From the NCBI GenBank assembly GCA_021299375.1, contig JAJTGR010000092.1, forward strand, positions 1 through 47,102: a stretch of DNA of 47,102 nt. Reading direction: 5' to 3'. Both the position numbers and the translations under genes were made by a program. Position 1 is the first letter of the stretch. Each line of letters opens with the position of its first letter. Below, one piece after another: positions 32,181-41,508 of this stretch. Under the pieces are notes generated by a model. It was not told the origin of the DNA. It searched no databases and saw nothing but the letters and a program-made list of their open reading frames with translations. The DNA comes from Gemmatimonadota bacterium (GTDB lineage Bacteria > Gemmatimonadota > Gemmatimonadetes > Gemmatimonadales > Gemmatimonadaceae).

Positions 32181-35100
32181 TTACCACCCCGGTGCGAGAT
32201 TGATGCCGAACACACCCACCCCACCGCGCTGGGTGGGGCGGGCATGGAAGAACTCGATAATGAGCGCCCCGGCGTTGAGGCGCGTGGTGACACCGTGCGA
32301 CAGGACCGGGCGCCGCGGCGCATCACCGGTGCGCGTGAGGGACTCGGGGGACAGCGAGAGCGCATCACCGGCCCGCCACGCGATGCCGGCGTCGACGAAC
32401 GGGGCGATCTCGATCCCGCGAAGGGGAATCCCGAAACGATCGAGTGTCAGACGATACTCGACGTTCGCCACTGCCACGCGGCTGCCCACGAGGCGATCGA
32501 ACGCCGCACAGCTGAGTTCCGGGCGCCGGGCACACTCCCGATCCGCGAGCGACTCCGCTCCATAGCCGCGCACCAGCGTCGGCTCGCCGACGAAGACCGG
32601 CGACAGCACGTTCAGCGACGCATCGCGACCGTATCGGCCCACGTGCAGTCCGCGGACGGCCAGCGACCCGCGCCAGAACGGCTGATACCAGCGCCCGTCC
32701 ACCGTCATCCCGGTGAAGTGCGTGGGGCCCACCGTGGACGACCACTCCAGGCGATAGCGCCAGCCGGCCATCGGCGAGGCGGCCCCGAACACGGCATCAT
32801 CGCCGACGAGGGCCGCACTCCACTGCGCGTAGTACCTCGCGTCACCGACGCCCTGCCGCACCCGACGCTGATCGAGCAGCCGCCCGGTGTTTCGTTCCAC
32901 CAGCTGCTGGCGCACGTCGATGGACTCGGAGACCCGGGTGCCGGTTGTCGCCAACTCGATACGGCGTGTGCGAGAGAAGGGATACTGCGCGCCAACGCTG
33001 GCCGTATGCACCAGTGTGCGCGCGATGCCATTCTCGGCGACGAGCGCCTCGAACCGGTTGCCTGACGCATCGCGGACGGCGACTGGCGTGACCGAGCCGA
33101 CGGCCGACACCAACGGCGTGTGGGCTACGGACGCGAACAGGGTCCAGCGCGAGACCGCGTTGAGGTATAGCAGCTGGCCCCCGGCGTCCTGGATGCGCCC
33201 CTGCGCCTGCACCGCCACGCCGAGTCGCCGCCGAGCGAGCAGGTCACCCCAGAAGGCGCTGATGCCGCCACCGACGGCCGTGCCATTGGCTCCGCCCGCC
33301 ACACCCACCGCCGGCACGCCGATGCCCTCGAGCGCGAAGCGTGGACGGTAGCGCACGGTGAATGGGGCGTTGGCGGTTGGCCCGGGCAGCCCCGCTTCGC
33401 CGTCGGCGAGGAACGCGTCCACCAGCGGCGACGGCGACGCGGTCACCGGCGGCAACACACTGCCCACGCCGGCCGTGATGGCTTCGGTGGCCACGACCTC
33501 CTGGGCCCGCAGTCGCTCGTACGACTCCATTCGCGAGCGGTCGAGCGCCACCAGGGTGTAGCCGTCCTGATCGAACACGGTCACGACCGCCTGGTTCGTG
33601 CCCGGCGCCACCGTGAGCGCCGGCGATCGTGGGGTGATGCCGCTGATGCCGGTGCGGACGCGGGTGAGCTGATCGAAAATGCCGCGCGCCAGATCGAGCC
33701 GGAACACATCGGCGATGCCATCGACCTCGCCGATGAGATAGAGCGACCGGCTGTCGGCGCCCCACTGCGGGTTCGTCATGCGCGCGCCGGCGCCGAGGTC
33801 GGCCACGTGGCGAACACGCCCGCCCACCGGGTCCACGAGCGCCAGTCGCAGCCGCCCGTACGTCAGGACCGACAAGTTGGTATCCTCATGACGGTCGGTG
33901 GCCACGGCGATGTAGCGGCCGTTGGGCGCCCACGCCGGATGGATCTCGGTGAAGGGATCGTTGGTGAGCTGCTGAACCTGCCGGGTCTCGAGATCATAGA
34001 GGAACAGATCGCCCTGCCCGTTCCGCGTCCCCGCGATGGCCAGCTGGCGGCCATCGGGCGACCACGAGACGCCGCTGATGGATTGCACCCCCGGCACGCG
34101 GATGCGCCGCAGCAGCATGCCACGCGCCACGTCGGTGATGACCAGCTCGGAGTCGCCACGGCGGATCACCACGTGCACGTACTGCCGCGAGTCGGGCGAC
34201 CACGCGCCCGACGCATACAGGAACGCCAGCGCGTCGGTGTGCCCGTCGCGCGCCACGACACCGACCGACCGCAGATCACGACCCGTGGCCATGTCGCGTA
34301 CCCGCACATCGAGGCGCCCGAGCGCGTCCTGCCCAATGTAGGCCAGCATCGTGCCATCCGGGCTGAGCTGCGGACTCAGCGTCAGTCGCCTGCTGCCATC
34401 ACCGCCGGCGAGCACGGTCCCCAGTGCCGCCGCGCCCTCGCGCTCGGTCATGAGCGGGGCATACGCCTCGGCAATGCGCTCGTGCCAGTCGGCGTCGAGC
34501 GCGTCCACCTCCACGCCGAGGGTGCGCACGATGGCGGCGCGCACGCCCACCTGCAGCGCCATGCGGAAGAGCGCCCCCACCGCTTCATCACCCCACCGGC
34601 CACCGACGTACGCCCAGAACGCATGGCCGTAGCGGTACGGAAAGAGGCGCGGATCGAACGACAGCTGGTCGATGGTCGGGAGGGTGCCCGAGGCCAGCGC
34701 CGCCCGCAGCCACATGGCGGTGTTCGGATCGTCGCTGCCCAGCGACACGTACTCGGCCATGCCCTCCACGAACCAGAGCGGCAGCCGATTCATTCCCACG
34801 GCGCCGTCGATACGCCGCGCGATGTCGAACTGGAAGAGGTGCGCGATTTCGTGACCGAGCACGTGGTCGTTGTCGGCCCCGACACCGGTGAGCGGCATGA
34901 CGAGGCGATTGCGCAGCGACTCGGCGAAGCCGCGGGTGCCTTCGCTCAACGGCGCATCGGCGAGCGTCGTTTGCTGGAAGTCCGGATGATTCGTGTACAG
35001 GATGAGGGGTTTGCGCTGCGTGAACTCATGACCGAGCACCGCCGACAGGCGCGTGTACCAGCGCTCGGCCTTGCGCGCCGTTTCGCGCACCGTAGGCTCG

Positions 35101-35279
35101 GCTGCCCGGTCGAAGTGAATGTCGAAATGCTGGGTGGGCAGCACCCGCACATCGAAGCGCTCCCAGCGGACGCGATTCTGGCCGAAATACTGGGCGGACA
35201 GCGGCGACGCGACGCCCAGCATCGCCGTCATGAGCAAGGACGCGCCCCACGCGCGCCGCCCTGGCGACGTACGCTGCAT
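32181..35279 (-). CDS. metallopeptidase-like / TolB beta-propeller / outer-membrane beta-barrel fusion
   Basis: A 1032-residue exported protein. A signal peptide (to about residue 29, SPLSAQ) precedes a gluzincin-type domain with HEIAH at 143-147 and EGMAEY at 172-177, the zinc ligands of the MA-clan peptidase fold. Next comes a TolB/PD40 propeller (blades such as SGAWSPDSR, GVSWSPDGRQLA, HPAWAPNGRYIA, NPQWGADSRSL) over roughly 290-600. The last 400 or so residues are amphipathic strands with a surface-antigen/Omp85-like pattern, ending in the outer-membrane type terminus NLAPGW. The whole would be a barrel with a large periplasmic or surface domain. It lies 39 bases after the porin gene in the same operon. 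Proteolytic activity is predicted, not shown. Confidence 0.8.
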   Translation of the reverse strand: MQRTSPGRRAWGASLLMTAMLGVASPLSAQYFGQNRVRWERFDVRVLPTQHFDIHFDRAAEPTVRETARKAERWYTRLSAVLGHEFTQRKPLILYTNHPDFQQTTLADAPLSEGTRGFAESLRNRLVMPLTGVGADNDHVLGHEIAHLFQFDIARRIDGAVGMNRLPLWFVEGMAEYVSLGSDDPNTAMWLRAALASGTLPTIDQLSFDPRLFPYRYGHAFWAYVGGRWGDEAVGALFRMALQVGVRAAIVRTLGVEVDALDADWHERIAEAYAPLMTEREGAAALGTVLAGGDGSRRLTLSPQLSPDGTMLAYIGQDALGRLDVRVRDMATGRDLRSVGVVARDGHTDALAFLYASGAWSPDSRQYVHVVIRRGDSELVITDVARGMLLRRIRVPGVQSISGVSWSPDGRQLAIAGTRNGQGDLFLYDLETRQVQQLTNDPFTEIHPAWAPNGRYIAVATDRHEDTNLSVLTYGRLRLALVDPVGGRVRHVADLGAGARMTNPQWGADSRSLYLIGEVDGIADVFRLDLARGIFDQLTRVRTGISGITPRSPALTVAPGTNQAVVTVFDQDGYTLVALDRSRMESYERLRAQEVVATEAITAGVGSVLPPVTASPSPLVDAFLADGEAGLPGPTANAPFTVRYRPRFALEGIGVPAVGVAGGANGTAVGGGISAFWGDLLARRRLGVAVQAQGRIQDAGGQLLYLNAVSRWTLFASVAHTPLVSAVGSVTPVAVRDASGNRFEALVAENGIARTLVHTASVGAQYPFSRTRRIELATTGTRVSESIDVRQQLVERNTGRLLDQRRVRQGVGDARYYAQWSAALVGDDAVFGAASPMAGWRYRLEWSSTVGPTHFTGMTVDGRWYQPFWRGSLAVRGLHVGRYGRDASLNVLSPVFVGEPTLVRGYGAESLADRECARRPELSCAAFDRLVGSRVAVANVEYRLTLDRFGIPLRGIEIAPFVDAGIAWRAGDALSLSPESLTRTGDAPRRPVLSHGVTTRLNAGALIIEFFHARPTQRGGVGVFGINLAPGW

Positions 35280-35318
35280 GATTGCCTCGAGCAGAAGGCC
35301 GGGCCGAGCCCGGCGTCG

Positions 35319-36557
35319 TCAGAATCCCTGCTGCCAGCGAATGAGCAGGGCGTGTTCGTGCGGCGCCGTAGCAGAACGCCGATCCGTCAGGTCATAGGCC
35401 ATCGTGAGACGGGTGAGCGACGACGGCAGCCAACTCACCGCCACCCCGCCCGTGCGAGCGTACGTGGACGACGCACGGGTCACGAGCGGGGCCAGCCCTT
35501 CACCCCAGGCACTCACCACGCCACCGCGGGCGCCCACCTCGATGGCGCCACGCGCCGACCGCGGGAGCAGTTCCTGTGACCGCAGCCGGTCGGCATTCCA
35601 CACTCGCGCCACCCGCACGGCCACGGCCCCCACCGTCGGCTCGTACAGGGTCGTGCCCCGCTGGATGCGCTGCCGGAGCAGCGCCCCTTCGATCGCCACC
35701 AGATGGGCGCGCATGCCGAGCAGGCCACCGGCTGACAGCCGCGTGCGACGTCCCGCCGCGCGCACCGTACCGATCTCCGTCCCGTCGTCGCGAAACGCCA
35801 GGATGGGCTGCTGCGCCACCGAGAGCACCCGGCCGATGGCCGGCGCGTCGACCGTTCCCCGTTCACTGCCGGTCAGCATCCCGGCCTGTACGTCGGCCAT
35901 GTACCCGGTGCCGGTGAACTCGCGCGCCACGCGCACGAGCAGATCATGCCCGGATCCGGTCACCAGATCCACGTCGCCGTCGGTGTCGACGGGCACCGCG
36001 TCGCTGCCGATCGGCGTACGGAACCCTCCAAGGGCCACACGCCACGCCGCCGGCGTCCACTGCCACTGCGCCCCGAAGCTCCGGCTCGGCATCAGGGAGT
36101 TGACGATGCCGCGCTCCGGGAAGAGCAAGGTGGACGACGACTGCATGCGCTCCGTCCCGAAGGCCGGCCGGAAGCGTCCAGCGCGAAAGACCATCGATTC
36201 GCCCTCGTGACCGGCAAAGGCATCCTGCACGAGCACCCGCCCCTGCCCGAAATCCGGCTGTAGCCGGATATGCCACCCGCTGGGCATCGCGGCATCGAAC
36301 ACGAGCCGCGCTCGCCGCAACAGCACGCCATCGGGCTGGCGCGACGCCGCGCCGGAAATCCATCGCCCATCCACCTGCACATACCCGCCGAGCGTGAGAG
36401 CGACATCGTCGCCCCCGCCGAGCCGCAGGGCACCGCGCTCGTCACCGCCGCGCGTGGCCGGCGGCGTGGTCGCGGTCGCCTGCGCCCCAATCCCCTGCGC
36501 GGCGACCAACGTCAGCCCGAGAGCCAACGTCGCGCCGCGCGTCCCTCCGGCGTTCAA
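35319..36557 (-). CDS. OprO/OprP-like phosphate-selective-type porin
   Basis: A beta-barrel porin-like protein of about 412 residues. After a signal peptide (ATLALGLTLVAAQGIGAQA) come GGYVQVDGRWI, RRARLVFDAAMPSGWHIRLQPDF and FRAGRFRPAFG, the order seen in OprP/O-type porins. It ends in a strand finishing with Phe (LLIRWQQGF), the outer-membrane insertion signal. The start is a TTG at 36557 that overlaps the preceding stop codon as TTGA. The frame is open to 36752, but that upstream part lies inside the neighbouring barrel gene and lacks a signal peptide. Phosphate as substrate is only a family guess. Confidence 0.7.
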   Translation of the reverse strand: MNAGGTRGATLALGLTLVAAQGIGAQATATTPPATRGGDERGALRLGGGDDVALTLGGYVQVDGRWISGAASRQPDGVLLRRARLVFDAAMPSGWHIRLQPDFGQGRVLVQDAFAGHEGESMVFRAGRFRPAFGTERMQSSSTLLFPERGIVNSLMPSRSFGAQWQWTPAAWRVALGGFRTPIGSDAVPVDTDGDVDLVTGSGHDLLVRVAREFTGTGYMADVQAGMLTGSERGTVDAPAIGRVLSVAQQPILAFRDDGTEIGTVRAAGRRTRLSAGGLLGMRAHLVAIEGALLRQRIQRGTTLYEPTVGAVAVRVARVWNADRLRSQELLPRSARGAIEVGARGGVVSAWGEGLAPLVTRASSTYARTGGVAVSWLPSSLTRLTMAYDLTDRRSATAPHEHALLIRWQQGF

Positions 36558-37117
36558 AAGCGCACACCGAGCATCAGGGGGAGAAACGTGGTCCACGTTG
36601 AACCTGTTGGCGTGGACGTCCGCATGGCGTGCAGACGCGCCTCGACGAAGAAGTCGCGCCGCCCGACCGCGATGACTTCGCCGACGCCGACGTTCACCCC
36701 GGGTGCTCGACGGCTCGTGAACCGGTTGTCGGGATCGGTGAACGCGTACCACCCGATGCCCGCTGTTCCGTACGGATCGAGGCGACCCTCATGGCGGCGG
36801 GTGGTGATATTGGCGAGCACCGACCCGATCTGCAGGTCGTCTGCCACGGGCCGCCCCCGATCTCCGCGCAGGTGTGTGTACATGACTTCCGCGGTGAACC
36901 CCACGGGCACCCGCGGGGCGCGCATCCAGAGGCCGGCCTTGGCGGTGACGCCCTCAGCGACCGCATCGTGCAGCGCGCCCCCCGGCACCGCGAGTCCCAC
37001 CGCTACGGCGGGCGCGGCGGACCACTGCGCCGCGAGCGGCGTCGCGCCGGCGAGCAGGAGGCCGGCGACGAGCGCCACCCAGGCACCGCGCGGCCCCCCG
37101 CCGTCTGGCGCGGTCAC
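36554..37117 (-). CDS. small outer-membrane beta-barrel protein
   Basis: A 187-residue protein with a signal peptide (VALVAGLLLAGATPLAAQ) and alternating hydrophobic strands (FTAEVMYTHLRG, GTAGIGWYAF, VNVGVGEVIAVG, DFFVEARLHAM), ending in LMLGVRF. This matches an eight-strand OmpA/OmpX-like barrel. The GTG at 37117 overlaps the stop of the SPFH gene as GTGA. The frame is open to 37384, but those residues overlap the SPFH gene in another frame and are not credible. It is coupled downstream to the porin gene. No specific ligand is evident. Confidence 0.7.
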   Translation of the reverse strand: MTAPDGGGPRGAWVALVAGLLLAGATPLAAQWSAAPAVAVGLAVPGGALHDAVAEGVTAKAGLWMRAPRVPVGFTAEVMYTHLRGDRGRPVADDLQIGSVLANITTRRHEGRLDPYGTAGIGWYAFTDPDNRFTSRRAPGVNVGVGEVIAVGRRDFFVEARLHAMRTSTPTGSTWTTFLPLMLGVRF

Positions 37118-38055
37118 GGCTGCCGGTTCGGTGTCGCCGGGCTGCTGGTCGGCAACGAGGCCGGCAGCGTCGGACGGACGATACGACGCGGAGCCGCCGT
37201 CTCCACCGGGGCGGCACCACCAGTCGGACGCACGTCGGCGCCCATTTCGTTCGTGAGCAGCATCGGCGCCTTGCCATCGGTGACGATGACCTTGGCGTTG
37301 GGACTCCGCGCCAGCTCGCGGAACGCCTCGATGGACTGATACGAGATGATCGCCGGCGTCAGCCCCTGGGCGATGATGGCCCACGAGTCGCGAATACCCT
37401 GCGCCTCGATGGTCCGACGCTCGGCTTCCTGCTTCTCACGATCGAGCACGAAGCGCATCTGTTCGGAGCGCTGTTCCGCCTCGAGCTTCTCTTCGATGGC
37501 GCGGGCGAGGTCAGCGGGGAGTCGGATGCTCTTGAGCAGCACGTTGTCCACCTGGAACCCACGCGGCTCGAGCGTTTCCATCATCTTTTCGCGAATCGCC
37601 TGTTCGATGCCGGTGCGAACCCCGCTGTGCATGTCCTTGGCCATGTAGCGCGCCGAGACGTCGGCGGCCGCCGAGCGGAAGACCGGGATGATGACATCCT
37701 CCTCGTAGCGTACGCCGCTGGTCTCGAGGATCTGGCGGATGTTCTCGGTCCTGGCGCGATACAGGATGGAGACTTCGGCCGCGACGTTGAGCCCCTCCTT
37801 GGACGGCATCTCGAGGCGCACTTCGCGGTTGACCACACGGGCCGGTACGCGCAGCACGGAATTGACACCGGGAATCACGAACTGGGCGCCAGGCTGCAAC
37901 GGACCGCTGGAGATGCGGCCGAAGCGCGTCTTCACGCCGATCTCGTCCTGACGGATGGTGGCACAACCGGTAAGCAGAGGCAGCGACGCGCACAGCATCA
38001 CCGTCGGCATCAGGGCTCGCGCCGTAGACGGCGCAGGGCGGAAAATCCGTGACAT
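37114..38055 (-). CDS. SPFH/prohibitin-domain lipoprotein
   Basis: A 313-residue member of the SPFH (stomatin/prohibitin/HflK) superfamily. Residues 1-30 are a lipoprotein signal peptide (ALMPTVMLCASLPLLTGC, lipobox LTGC), unlike most relatives that have an uncleaved N-terminal helix. The SPFH core follows (GVKTRFGRISSGPLQPGAQFVIPGV in part, then VNREVRLEMPSKEGLNV). Next is the alpha-helical region with AIEEKLEAEQRSEQMRFVLDREKQEAERR, expected to oligomerise. A Pro/Thr-rich tail follows. It is the first gene of a four-gene envelope operon. It may form a membrane-associated ring or scaffold for the barrels; whether it ends in the inner or outer membrane is unknown. The ATG at 38055 fits the signal peptide; an upstream frame to 38160 does not. 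Confidence 0.85.
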   Translation of the reverse strand: MSRIFRPAPSTARALMPTVMLCASLPLLTGCATIRQDEIGVKTRFGRISSGPLQPGAQFVIPGVNSVLRVPARVVNREVRLEMPSKEGLNVAAEVSILYRARTENIRQILETSGVRYEEDVIIPVFRSAAADVSARYMAKDMHSGVRTGIEQAIREKMMETLEPRGFQVDNVLLKSIRLPADLARAIEEKLEAEQRSEQMRFVLDREKQEAERRTIEAQGIRDSWAIIAQGLTPAIISYQSIEAFRELARSPNAKVIVTDGKAPMLLTNEMGADVRPTGGAAPVETAAPRRIVRPTLPASLPTSSPATPNRQP

Positions 38056-38264
38056 GGTCAGTGTCCAGTAGGGCGGCACATGCAGCGTCCGCAGGTGGTC
38101 TCCGGCCGGACCTCGCACATTCGTGCGACTCCGACCGGCGATCGCGACAGGCGCATTCACTCCGACGCGGAAGCGGCGCCCCTTCGCTATCGTCTACTAA
38201 CACCGCTCCGAACATGCTGTTCGAGTGATTGTTTCAATGCCGATCATTCATCCACTCAATGGGT

Positions 38265-38753
38265 TTACCGAATGACGAAGTTGAGCGGTGGCGCCTCCCA
38301 CACCGTCGTGCTGCCGCGGAGCACTCGAACACTCAGGCGTGAGGCCCCCGGGCTCTGCCCACGCAGCTGGCCACCCAATCGATCGCCCGCCCACGACGCG
38401 CGTGCCGGGTCTTCGATGACGACCGGGAGCGAATGGTCGGCGTGGTTCTGCAACGTGAACCATTCGTTGCGCGGCGGCATGTCGTGATCGTCGGGCGCGC
38501 GCCCCTGCTTCACGAAGTGCACCCGCAACGTGCGGGCGCCGCCGGCCGCCACCGTGGGGAACCCGTGCCAATGATCGTCGTGCGAGAACATGATGTCGCC
38601 CGTCTGCGGATCTTCCACCACGATGCTGGCGATCTCGAGACGGGGCGCAGACGGCGGCGGGGCGGCCACGTCACCGCCACCGCCGCACGCCGCGAGCAGC
38701 CAGGCGGCCGCTGCACCGATGGCGGACCGTCGAATGTTGGACAGGGTGCGCAT
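38265..38753 (-). CDS. His-rich lipoprotein in zinc-uptake-like operon
   Basis: A 162-residue lipoprotein. The signal peptide RRSAIGAAAAWLLAAC ends in the lipobox LAAC, and a Gly run follows. The mature part has an Ig-like or beta-sandwich look and a histidine/aspartate cluster (SHDDHWHGFP, later DDHDMPPRN and NHADHS) well suited to bind zinc or copper. The ATG at 38753 has a strong GGAGGAG ribosome-binding site. It is the last gene of the operon, 14 bases after another lipoprotein gene. I do not recognise a named family. It is probably a periplasmic or surface metal-binding accessory of the receptor. Confidence 0.65.
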   Translation of the reverse strand: MRTLSNIRRSAIGAAAAWLLAACGGGGDVAAPPPSAPRLEIASIVVEDPQTGDIMFSHDDHWHGFPTVAAGGARTLRVHFVKQGRAPDDHDMPPRNEWFTLQNHADHSLPVVIEDPARASWAGDRLGGQLRGQSPGASRLSVRVLRGSTTVWEAPPLNFVIR

Positions 38754-38767
38754 GAAGCTCCTCCGAA

Positions 38768-39229
38768 TCAGCGGGCCGCCGGACAGGCAGCTCTGGGGTG
38801 AACGATCACGTCGAGCCACGGGGACACGAGGTCGGCGTGCGTGAGATGCCACACGAGAAAGCGCACCCGCGTGGTACCAGGCGCGAGCGCGAACAGCTTG
38901 CCACGCCCCCGCAGCGGCTCCCACGCCACCAGGGCGTCGGCGCTCTCGCCACGGATCTCGAGGTCCCGTCGTGAGACGAGATCCACGGGCACCCCGCGGA
39001 AATCGAGCGCCTGGGGCAGCAGGGTGCGCACCTCGTCGACGCACAGCTGCAGCGGGGCGCCGGTCCACGTGCGGTTGTCGGTGGTGCGGGCCAGCACGGC
39101 ACCGGAGACGGAGTCGGCGAAGACCAGATCGGCCACCTCCGCATGCGGCGTGACCACCGCAATCGGGTGGTCGCAGGCCGCCACCAGCGCGAGACTCGCC
39201 GCGGCGAATCGGGTCGAGAGTCGAGGCAT
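38768..39229 (-). CDS. small lipoprotein following the TonB receptor
   Basis: A 153-residue lipoprotein (signal STRFAAASLALVAAC, lipobox VAAC), then a histidine-containing start (CDHPIAVVTPHAEVADLVF). The core has strands such as LFALAPGTTRVRFLVWHLTHAD, resembling a bacterial Ig-like fold with an aromatic/His edge. The ATG at 39229 shares one base with the TonB receptor stop (TGATG), so translation is coupled. It is followed by the His-rich lipoprotein. No named family is recognised. Function is inferred only from being sandwiched in this operon. Confidence 0.6.
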   Translation of the reverse strand: MPRLSTRFAAASLALVAACDHPIAVVTPHAEVADLVFADSVSGAVLARTTDNRTWTGAPLQLCVDEVRTLLPQALDFRGVPVDLVSRRDLEIRGESADALVAWEPLRGRGKLFALAPGTTRVRFLVWHLTHADLVSPWLDVIVHPRAACPAAR

Positions 39230-41508
39230 CACCAGCCCCAACGGTAGAACAGGCGCAGATTGCGCCCTGGCTGCGGCGCGACCTGCTTGGCCCGCCACAG
39301 GTGATCGCGCCAATCGGCATCGAAGACGTTGTCCACCGACGCGGTGATCTCGTGCAGTTGCCTGCCGACGATCCAGCGACGCGACGCGCTGGCGTTGGCG
39401 ACGACCCACCCATCGGTGGGACAGAACTCGGCGGGCAGCAGCGCAGGCGCCCCTGCCCCCGCCACGGCCTGCGACGCCGCGAGCGCACAGGTGGTCCGTC
39501 CGAGGGTTTCGGGCGCCGGCGGGACGCGCCCCTGACGCGCAGCGGCTTCGGCGCCGGCCGTCACACTCCAGCGCGCATTCTCCCACCGGCCCTGCAGGCG
39601 ACTCCGCAGCGGCGGCATGGCCGGCAGTGGCGTCCAGTCCGGTGCGTTGGCCGCTGCCATCGCCGACGCCGCGAGTGAACGCTGGACGCCGTGGACCCAC
39701 GACACGGTCCCCTCGAGCGCGAGGCCGCGGACCCGGGGCACCCGCCACTCGAGACGCCCCTCAGCACCATGCAGACGGGCGTCGGCCTGTTCGGCGCGGT
39801 ACACGTTGTAGCGGCGCAGGCGGCGGTCACGCACCGGTTCGCCGGTGACCGCATCCACGAGCGGCTGCTGATAGATGAAGTCGCGGACGCGCATGGCGAA
39901 CACGCTCATCTCGCCGGTCAGCGTCCGACGGGCGAGACGTACGAAGAGGTCGGCGCCATTGCCGCGTTCCGCGCGGAGCTGCGGATTGCCCACTTCGTAG
40001 GCGTACGTGGCGAGGTGCGGCCCGGCCGAGAAGAGCTCCTCGATGGCCGGCGGACGGAAGGCTCGGGTGACACTGGCTCCGAGTGTCACGCCGCCCCCGG
40101 CACCGACGGTGAGACCGACGCTGCCGGTGGGCGTGCGGAAGGCGCGAGTACGGACGTCGCGCACGAGCGCCGTTTCGGTACTGTCGAGCGGCACGATGCG
40201 CGCGGCGTCGAAGCGCGCGCCCCACTGGAGGCGTACGGCGCGGCCACCGAAGAGCGCGTCCAGCTCCATCTCCTCCATGGCGAACACCGCGCCCGAGCGC
40301 ATCACGCCCGGACGCGTCCCCGTGAAGCTTCCTTCGGCGCGGAAGTCCCGCCACTGCGCCCACACACCGGCGCTGCCGCGCACAGGCACGCCGGCGTGGC
40401 GCACGTACTGCACGAGCGCATCGCCGTTGGCCATGAGCTGACCGAAACGCGTGCCCACGAAGCCGCCACGCTCGAGTTCCGACTGCTCGAAGCGCACGAA
40501 CTGCGTGGAGACGTTGGCCTGGGTGAGCCGTGGACGCCACCGCGGAGCCGCGGAGCTCTCCAGCGCGCGCCAGGAGCCGTCGAGACGGCCGCTGCGGCGC
40601 GCCAACTCCACGTACACACCGCCATCGTGCGCCCCCGGCAGCACGATGCCGGCAAAGCTCGCCGGCACACCGTAGGTGCTGGCCACGTCGCGCGCAGCAC
40701 CGCCGAGTCGCCAGGTGCCGAACGACGTGGTGACATCCACCAGGGCCGCGCCGGCGCCCACATCGTGTCCACGCAAGTCGGAAAAGGGGAGCGGCCCGCG
40801 CGGCGCCCGCGTGTCACCGGCGGTGCGCCACGAGCCGCTCACGCGCCAGGACAGCGGGCCGACGCCGCCACGCACGCTGCCATGGGCGACGCCGCCGTTG
40901 TTCACCGATTCGCCCTGCCCGGTGAACGTCCCCGACACCAGCCGGGCGGCCCGCTCGGTGGGCACGTCGTCGCGCACCACGTTGACCACGCCGCCGAGGC
41001 TGTTGCTCCCGAAGAGCAGTCCGGCCGGACCTCGGATGATCTCCACTCGTCGGGCCGTCATGGGATCGATGGTGACCGCGTGATCGGGCGCGGTGGTGGC
41101 GATGTCGCCCGTGCGCTGCCCGTCCTCGAGTACGAGCACGCGGTCGCCGCTGAGGCCGCGAATGACCGGTTGCGTGGCCATGGGGCCGTTGCTGCGCGCC
41201 GTGACCCCGGGCTCGCCGGCAATGGTGGCGGCGAGCGACGGCGCCAGACGGCGATCGAGCGCGCGCCCCTCCAGCACGCTCGCCGGGCGCGCGAGCGACA
41301 GGCCGCTGCCCTGCACCGCTGTGACCTTGATGGTGCCGAGCACTTGCGCGCGCGTGGAGTCACGCCGCGCGGTACTGTCGGCCGTGCGTACGACACGCGC
41401 ACGCGCCGCGGCCGTGGTGTCCTGCTGCGACAGCGCGGCAACGGGGAATAGCGTCCCCGCCGCCGCGAACGTGCACACCAAGCGCCGGGTGGGGCGCTGC
41501 CACGTCAC
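39229..41508 (-). CDS. TonB-dependent outer-membrane receptor, ZnuD-like
   Basis: A 759-residue receptor. After the signal peptide (LVCTFAAAGTLFPVAALS), a TonB-box-like TIKVTAV precedes the plug domain. The plug contains QPVIRGLSGDRVLVLEDGQR, APDHAVTIDP and VEIIRGPAGLLFGSNSLGGVVNVV. The barrel ends with LRLFYRWGW. The APDHAVTIDPM...VEIIRGPA order is what I recall for ZnuD-type zinc receptors. The start is GTG at 41508, overlapping the propeller-lipoprotein stop as GTGA; the frame upstream of it lies within that gene. Its position between an AztD-like protein and two lipoproteins supports metal uptake, with zinc the leading candidate. Energy would come from TonB-ExbBD encoded elsewhere. Confidence 0.82.
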   Translation of the reverse strand: MTWQRPTRRLVCTFAAAGTLFPVAALSQQDTTAAARARVVRTADSTARRDSTRAQVLGTIKVTAVQGSGLSLARPASVLEGRALDRRLAPSLAATIAGEPGVTARSNGPMATQPVIRGLSGDRVLVLEDGQRTGDIATTAPDHAVTIDPMTARRVEIIRGPAGLLFGSNSLGGVVNVVRDDVPTERAARLVSGTFTGQGESVNNGGVAHGSVRGGVGPLSWRVSGSWRTAGDTRAPRGPLPFSDLRGHDVGAGAALVDVTTSFGTWRLGGAARDVASTYGVPASFAGIVLPGAHDGGVYVELARRSGRLDGSWRALESSAAPRWRPRLTQANVSTQFVRFEQSELERGGFVGTRFGQLMANGDALVQYVRHAGVPVRGSAGVWAQWRDFRAEGSFTGTRPGVMRSGAVFAMEEMELDALFGGRAVRLQWGARFDAARIVPLDSTETALVRDVRTRAFRTPTGSVGLTVGAGGGVTLGASVTRAFRPPAIEELFSAGPHLATYAYEVGNPQLRAERGNGADLFVRLARRTLTGEMSVFAMRVRDFIYQQPLVDAVTGEPVRDRRLRRYNVYRAEQADARLHGAEGRLEWRVPRVRGLALEGTVSWVHGVQRSLAASAMAAANAPDWTPLPAMPPLRSRLQGRWENARWSVTAGAEAAARQGRVPPAPETLGRTTCALAASQAVAGAGAPALLPAEFCPTDGWVVANASASRRWIVGRQLHEITASVDNVFDADWRDHLWRAKQVAPQPGRNLRLFYRWGW

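Noticed and set aside
39691-41451. 586-codon plus-strand frame opposite the TonB receptor
   Set aside because: His/Arg/Ala-rich with no signal peptide or domain; the receptor plug and barrel are on the other strand.
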